DNA of 64,000 nucleotides from Gnetum montanum (taxonomy: Eukaryota; Streptophyta; Gnetopsida; Gnetales; Gnetaceae): positions 2,614 to 66,613 of the forward strand of contig MNCI01024011.1 of NCBI GenBank assembly GCA_015680685.1. Reading direction: 5' to 3'. The notes beneath the pieces were generated by a model. It saw nothing but the letters and a program-made list of their open reading frames with translations. It was not told the DNA's origin and searched no databases. A program made the position numbers and the translations under genes. Shown here one piece after another: positions 58,076 to 64,000 of this stretch; the stretch's first letter is position 1, and every line of letters begins with the position of its first letter.

Positions 58076-59200
58076 ATTTTTGATGACAAATGTAACCAAG
58101 GATTAGTAATTAATGTGTAACCCTTAGTGCTCTTTGATATCTTTCTCTTTTGGTTAAGTTACACTTAGGTTCATTGTGATCATGGTAGATTGATTATTTT
58201 ATTCATTTAACCACCATAGTTTTTTTATGAAGTTTAGCTTGGTATAGATGGGGATTTTAATATTATTTTAATAGTTAAACCTTAGGGATTTAGAAAAACT
58301 TTTGCAAAGTTTTCCATCATAAATTATAGGCTTATGGCCTCCATGACATAAAGCTTACCTCTGGTAGGTAAAAGATCAAAGAATGAGGTGAATTGGATGA
58401 GCAATTTGAAAGTTATGGTGCTTGGAAGGTGCTTTAGGCTATGAAAATTACAAAAACTCCCCTTGCGTTATGAAGGAAATGTGAAAATTTGGCTAAGTAT
58501 TGGTGCATATTTATAGATTTTTGTAGATGCATTGATTGGGATGCATCGACGCATCAGGCTGTGTTGACACAACCATTTGAGAAAATTTTCCACAATAAAA
58601 AGCTAAGTGTTGGGGAAGAGTTTGATGATGAAATTAGAGTCCAAAGGAAGCTAGAAAATCCTACAATGATGAAAAATTAGGGAAGAGGGCTTGAAATTGA
58701 TTTGGGAAAGGAGATTTAGAGAAAATTATATTGGCAAGAAGTGCAAAAGCTAGATGGTCCCTATTTGGGAAGAATGGAATTACATGCAAAATAACTAAGG
58801 AATAGAAAGTTTAATCACCCAGACCAAGGAGTATGCAAGTGGGTCCTTCCCATAGCAGGCTCATGCCCTTAATGCCCTTACATGCCCTCATGCTTAGGAG
58901 TTTGTAGGCATTGAGGATGATTAATGGTCATGGACTGTTAAAAATTGAACCCACACAAGAAGTCATCAAAGAATTAGGACATACCAAAATAGAGACAATG
59001 ATCAACCATGATAAGAGGCAGTGAAGTTTTAGATGATAAGAGTTAATGTAAGAGATAGAGTGGTAATGGAGTCTTGCATCTCGATCACATGAAGTCCTTC
59101 TGGAATGTGTGATTTGTACTAATTGAAAACATCAGAGGCTAGAATGGGACACCAAGAGGTTTGTAGTTGCATAGTCTTAACCCCACTCCCACATGAGGGC
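58076..59200 (-). other. Region between pol side and accessory ORF, element B
   Basis: Holds the conserved block in minus orientation (58838-58870) and sequence resembling 25880-26280 (58920-59100). Pol of element B is not seen; the family match fades near 59150-59200, where another element begins. Confidence 0.5.
58838..58870 (-). other. Conserved non-coding block, element B copy
   Basis: Minus-strand reading gggcatgagcctgctatggg then aaggacccact. About 0.76 kb upstream of the accessory ORF start. Confidence 0.6.
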
Positions 59201-60209
59201 CTACTAGAAAATGGAAGCGGGGTGCCTAGGATGGTCTTGTCGATCAAATTGGGACTTACAGGTGTTATGATGAAATGAGTGTTATGGGCTTGATACAGTG
59301 TTTTTGGTATCCACAGGTGTGAGTGTAGCAGGTGTTTTAGGTGCGAAAATGAGGGTGTGAATGCATGAATATATGCTTAAACAGTGAAAAATGTGAGTTG
59401 AATGCTAAAATGTAGGAGAGAGTGCTGAAAATGTGCAAGATGTAGAGAAGAGAGAAAGAACACCACCCCAAGTAGGGAGAGCGTGGTCAATTGCAAAGGA
59501 AAGTTTAAGAGGTACACAGTGTACAACAAGCATAGTAGGCAAGTGTAGTTACAGTATGACGATGTCTGGTTGTGAAGAACTGATGTCTAGCATGGAGTTT
59601 GAGCTTGCTAGGTTGGCTATCATAGTGTCCTATGGACTGCGATTGTTGACAGTGTGCTGGGCAATGTACAACAATGTCTGGTGGTGTCCAAAATTTGTCA
59701 AGATGCTAAGGTTGCTCGGGTGCAAGAGTGCCAATGCCAAAATGCGAATTGTTAAATGAAAATGCTAACCCCTAAAATGTGAAGCATAGGGGTATTTATA
59801 GGATTAGGGTTAACATGAATTGTGGATCGGGTGCCACATGGTAGAGGGGTAGCTAGGACTACGCTAGTCCCAACTATGCTCCCATTGAAGCAAAATGGTG
59901 TTTTGCTAGTGTGCTTCAATGGACCCCATAAGACTGCTAGATTGTGATTACATTACCAAGACTGCATGTGTGAAGTGTTAGACAAACTGCAAAGTACCTA
60001 AAAATAGTGCAAAATAATGCAATTTTGGGAGACTACACTTTGGGACTACGCTATCCACTCTCTCGTGTGGTGTCGAGCATAGGTACAATTTAGGAGCAAA
60101 TGGGGGATGTAAAGGAAATGTAAATTATTGGTCTTGCTTGCTAAAGGAACGTTGGAGTTGAGATGTAGGCTCGTGTTGAGTTTTGGAAGCTTTTGGAGGT
60201 AGTTTTGGT

Positions 60210-60760
60210 AGACTACACTAACTATGCTCTAGAGTGTAGCCCAAGGAGTTGGGCAAATCTTGCCAGAAAATGATGCTCTAGGCAAGCTATGCTAGCTACA
60301 CTTTAGAGTGTAGTTTCAGAGGTGTGACTATAGCCCTAACATTTGGAGAAAACTAGTAAAGATGACATGCCTATGCAAACTACACTAACTATGCTCTAGA
60401 GTGTAGTAGGGAGCATAGGCTTAGGAGTTAGAAAATTTGCGAAACTATTTTTTCCATCCCAACCATGCTCAATAGCCTCTGGCTTGATAGCTAGGCAAAC
60501 TTGCAAAATTGATCATTCTAAGGTTGACTATGCTGACTATTCTCTAGAGTGTAGTCCCAGGAGGGTGCATGTAGTTAGGACACTTAGAAAAATTTGCAGC
60601 TACTATTGACACTTAGAAAACTTTTGCAAATCTGCACTATTCGTGTCAACTACCCTGACTATGCTTTGTAGCATAGTCCTAGCAGTGGGAGCATAGTCTC
60701 AACACTTAGAAAAGATTTGTCAAGTTTTGACACTTAGCCAAAATTTTAGTTAAGACTTGG
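60210..60760 (-). repeat. Degenerate tandem repeat with tagagtgtag motif
   Basis: About five or six units of 75-130 bp, each with gactacactaactatgctct-like and agagtgtagt (60225, 60300, 60393, 60544), later decayed to ctttgtagcatagtcc (60664). The core ctctagagtgtag is palindrome-like. Lies upstream of the TATA box on the minus strand, so it would be U3 sequence. Confidence 0.6.
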
Positions 60761-61041
60761 GAGCCCAAATTTGGTGGTGTTTCATTGGTTCCTCTTTGTT
60801 AATGTATGGAGGAGTGGCCTGAGAGATGTTGACAAAAAATGCAAAACACCACAGTAGTCCTGGCACCAACATTGCTTGGCAGTACCTGACTGAATGTCAC
60901 TTCGACATGTTCAAGAGTGCTAAGGATAATGTTAGGCTGTGGATAAAGAATGTAAGGATTGTGCTAAGAGGTAATAAGGGAATGAGATGCAAATGATGCA
61001 CGTCACTATAAAATGTGAAGTTAGCACAACTAACAGAGATC

Positions 61042-61180
61042 ATGGCACCAAGGTGGCTTGTTGTTGAAATAGTGACCTCTCATTGAAGTACTTGTGAGAG
61101 AGTTAGCATCCATGGCACTAGAATGGTTTGCCCTTGAAATTGTAAGCTCTCATTGGAGTGCTTGTGAAAAGGTTGATGTA
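61042..61180 (+). repeat. Two-copy tandem repeat, about 70-bp unit
   Basis: catggcaccaaggtggcttg ... ctctcattgaagtacttgtg, then catggcactagaatggtttg ... ctctcattggagtgcttgtg. Confidence 0.7.
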
Positions 61181-61250
61181 GATTTAGGGTTGGACTAGTT
61201 GTGAAATTGCAGCTCTTCTAGTTTTGCTTGGGGACTTGTTTTGCCCCATT

Positions 61251-62299
61251 TTTTTGACTATGAGGTGAACTTGCTTTGGGTTCCGCACATTACAAGATGC
61301 TAGATGTAGGATGCTTTTCGTCAAGTGGGCTGCATGCCACCTAATGGGCCTTGATTTAATGCAACCATGTCACATTTGTAGGATAAGTGTTTCCTCCTTG
61401 AGATGAGTTGTGTTACATCCTCTTAGGCTTTGACTAGTCTACAGAAGCTTCCCATAGGACAAGTTGTGTTACATCCACTATGGGTTCTATAGTTGACACA
61501 AAGAGGGTGCCATGTGCTTCGAAGGGGTTGCAAACTTGGTGATGTAGAGGGAATAAAGGAAATGCAAGGAAAAATGGGTAAATTTAAGCAAGTTAAAGTA
61601 GGGTAATAGGGATGTGCACTCTTGAGTAGCTTAGCTAGTCTAATCATGCACATTAGAGTAATGTGGTGGCTTGCCATTACGATGAAATGCATCTTTGCAT
61701 GATCACCTCTAGGACTTGGTCCTGTAAACACAATGTAGAGAAAAAAAGCAAAATCATCACACAACATGAGATGAGAGAAAATTGCTGGTTGCGAGGGTGC
61801 TGCAAGTGTCACAAGTGCTAGACCAATTGTAAGAGCTTGTAGTGCCAGTGCAGGAAAACCAGTGTAGGTGCCAAAGCGAGAGAGCTACAAAGGCTCCAAC
61901 AACCACACTGGAGGATAGTACTTAAGCAATGATAAGAGCCTGATAGAGTAGGTAAGATGGGTATGGTCCTAATGCTGCCACTACTCCAAAGGGTTATGTT
62001 GACCATGAGAGCTCTAACCAATAATGAGATACCTAAGGTCAGTAATGCTATCAGTGCAGCTTGGGGTCGATACTGCTAGCGACCATGGTAGGAGCTCCAA
62101 AAGATCAGCAAAATGCCCAAATGCATTTATGGAGGATTAGCAAAATTTTAAGGGTAGTAATGCTACAGATGTCCCAAAGGCCTTTCATGATGATGTGAAC
62201 TCCATTCTAGAATTGCAATGCTCCACCTTGCCCTACCCACGAGGTGTGAGCATATGATAGAAGATTGGAAGTATTCGTGCTTGCTTGTTCGTAGAACTA
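61251..62299. other. Non-coding region of the Tat/Ogre-like element
   Basis: Imperfect duplicate gacaagttgtgttacatcc near 61406-61475. Short open frames (61423-61812, 61818-62021 minus) show no recognisable protein. Confidence 0.4.
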
Positions 62300-62710
62300 T
62301 GTGTGTTGAGCTACGAGCCTAGTTTAAGATCCTAGTGGATTGCATGCTATGCTAGTTTAGGGTCCTAGTTGACAATGAACCTAGTTGAAGGTCTTGGAAG
62401 ATTGTGATGTGCTAGTTTACAGTCCTAGCAGACTGTTGTATGATAGTTTAACGTCATAGTGGATGATGGATGTTGTGCTAGTTTACATCATGATGTAAGG
62501 ATGAGCTATGATAGTTTAAGCATTATGGTAGATGAATGCTATGGGTGCTAATTTTAGCATTGTGGCACAAGGATGATCTATGCTAGTTTATAGTCAGGGC
62601 AGACATGTTGTGCCAGTTTATAGTCATAGTGGACTATGCTATGGATGCTAGTTTTAGGATCGTGATCCAAGGATGATCTGTGCCAATTTATAGTCATAGT
62701 GGACTCTTTC
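62300..62710 (-). repeat. Degenerate tandem array downstream of integrase
   Basis: About nine units of 40-55 bp built on gtgctagtttatagtcatag and tggact, for example at 62361, 62412, 62446, 62478, 62581, 62613 and 62687. It lies 3' of the integrase on the minus strand. Ogre/Tat elements are known for tandem repeats in their 3' untranslated region. Confidence 0.65.
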
Positions 62711-62829
62711 TTACCTTACTTTATCATTGATGTGATGCTATGTACTAGGCATAGTATGAATTTAGGTATGACTAGTTCATTGGATTGGCAAATTCATTGT
62801 TTTCATGGTTACCAATCTTGAATACTTTG

Positions 62830-63560
62830 TTGCCATAAGCCTTGATGACCAAGAAAGGCCCTTCCTAGTTGGTTGAGAATTTGTCTGTGGGTTCATGAAT
62901 GGCCTTAAAGACTAGGTCCCCATCCTTGATTGGGCGCTGATGCTGATTGTGATGATGCTTTTGCCATTACGTTTGCTAGTATCATTTGATTTAACCAAGT
63001 GGTTGCATGTGCTCCTCCTTTATCGAGTTGAGGTTGATGGTTCTCAACTTGTCATTTTGAGCCTCGTGGATGAAGCTTGAGAGGATTACATGGAGCAATG
63101 GGACCTACAATTCAAGAGGAAAGATGGCTTCATACTCATAAACTAGATTGTATGGCATCTTACCTATTACTGTTTGTCATGTCGTGCGGTAGACCTAGAG
63201 TGTGTAGATCAACTGCTCATGCGATCATTATTTGCTGTTGTGAAGCATATTCTTTAGAAGATTGATGATGACCTTGTTTGTGGCCTTTGCTTGGCCATTT
63301 TCTTGTAGGTAGTAGGGTGACAAAAAGGAATGTTTGATTCTGAGGCACTTGCAAAAGGCATTGGTATCAACATTACTAAACTATGGCTCATTGTCTATGA
63401 CAATGGTCATGGGTGAACCAAAATAGGACGCTATGCTATTAAGAATGAATTTGCAGATCTGCTATGATGTGGTCCTCTTAAGAGGAATAGCCTCAACCCA
63501 CTTGATAAAGTACTTAGTGGTGGTTATGATGAAACTATGCCCTGCGGAGGATGTAGGCAT
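62830..63560 (-). pseudogene. Integrase core of a second Ty3/gypsy lineage
   Basis: Minus-strand reading: KYFIKWVEAIPLKRTTS (from about 63525), FILNSIASYFGSPMTIVIDN with the second catalytic Asp, SPYYLQENGQAKATNKV where the catalytic Glu is Lys, a segment ending MPYNLVYEYEAIFPLEL, then DGDLVFKAIHEPTDKFSTN and GPFLVIKAYGNKVFKIGN (about 62800). Several stops. The motifs resemble Tat-type elements and differ from the integrase at 12148-13401. Confidence 0.75.
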
Positions 63561-64000
63561 TATTGATCACAAGTTGCTAAGGTGCCTCAGAGGAGACCTT
63601 CATACTTTGCCATGTTGCTAGTGCATGGAAATGCTAAGTGATATGCGAAGGGTTAGATCTTCCTGGAGGGGAATGTGATTACGGTAGTGGCACTACCCCC
63701 TTGGGAGGTTGAAGCATCATTGAAGTGTAAGAGTGCCTCAAAGTTATCAGGCACTTGGCTTATGCTAGTAACATGTTTATCCAGAAATTCTAGATCTATT
63801 GTTGCTTGGTCATTGATTGGGGAAGCTGTAAGTTGTGCAGCTATGGCTTGACCTTTGGTTGATGCTTACACAATGTAATGCATATCAAACTTCACAGTTA
63901 TTGCTTTGCAATGTGCAATGCAACTACTCTTGTAGATATTTGTTATAATAGCTCGAAGTACATTGCTCTTGTAGATGACATTTACTTGGCTACAAAAAAG
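63561..64000 (-). pseudogene. RNase H-like remnant next to the integrase, with internal deletion
   Basis: Minus-strand reading: KGQAIAAQLTASPI (about 63860), EALLHFNDASTSQGGSATTV (FNDAS matching the usual FDGA/S catalytic Asp region), FAYHLAFPCTSNMAKYEGLL (about 63650-63590), then an abrupt join near 63585-63550 to the start of the integrase core. The rest of RNase H and the integrase zinc domain are missing. The element continues beyond the window. Confidence 0.6.

Larger units (their letters stand above)
59200..61250 (-). mobile_element. Probable LTR of a Tat/Ogre-like element (limits uncertain)
   Basis: A minus-strand TATA box cctataaatacccc (TATA core 59793-59800) sits between AT/GC-mixed sequence with direct repeats upstream (60210-60760) and a pyrimidine-rich leader downstream. 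This lies where the 3' LTR of the integrase-bearing element at 62830-63560 should be. I could not fix the TG/CA ends or a target duplication. Confidence 0.4.

Overview
This is a stretch of plant nuclear DNA, most likely from a seed plant with a large genome, possibly a gymnosperm (inference, low certainty). It is AT-rich and packed with nested, decayed Ty3/gypsy LTR retrotransposons, LINE and tRNA-derived SINE remnants and tandem repeats, around one apparently intact host gene. No bacterial, organellar or CRISPR signature is visible.

Layout. 1-3703: two remnants of one Ty3/gypsy family (an LTR on the minus strand abutting a deleted plus-strand element). 3704-5930: LINE ORF1-like remnant and dispersed repeats. 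5930-22019: a plus-strand element truncated at its 5' end, carrying a pre-PPT accessory ORF. It is split in its gag by a complete 9.8-kb relative (6353-16174, target duplication gtacc/gtaac). 24247-31554: a complete minus-strand element with a perfect AATAG target duplication but with RT, RNase H and integrase deleted. 31560-36530: LINE and SINE relics and low-copy DNA. 36533-45194: the host gene, minus strand, nine coding exons, predicted 1050 aa, a nucleotidyltransferase of the plant PAP/OAS1 substrate-binding-domain superfamily. 45200-49160: gene leader, SINEs and minisatellites. 49160-59200: two more minus-strand elements (A, then B inserted into or next to it), each with the same accessory ORF; B is interrupted by a solo LTR (55058-55985). 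59200-64000: a different, Tat/Ogre-like Ty3/gypsy element with tandem repeats downstream of its integrase.

How the parts relate. The main family has LTRs of about 0.8-0.9 kb starting TGATGAG or TGATAAA and ending CTCATCA, a tRNA-Asp-type primer binding site, gag-protease-RT-RNaseH-integrase in Ty3 order, a long 3' region with a conserved non-coding block, and a polypurine tract resembling gtcatgggggta. Three copies carry an additional coding region between that block and the polypurine tract. It encodes a globular domain followed by coiled-coil-like sequence and is the best candidate here for something poorly described. All elements look dead: catalytic residues are changed, most stops look like C-to-T decay, and two have lost pol by separate deletions.
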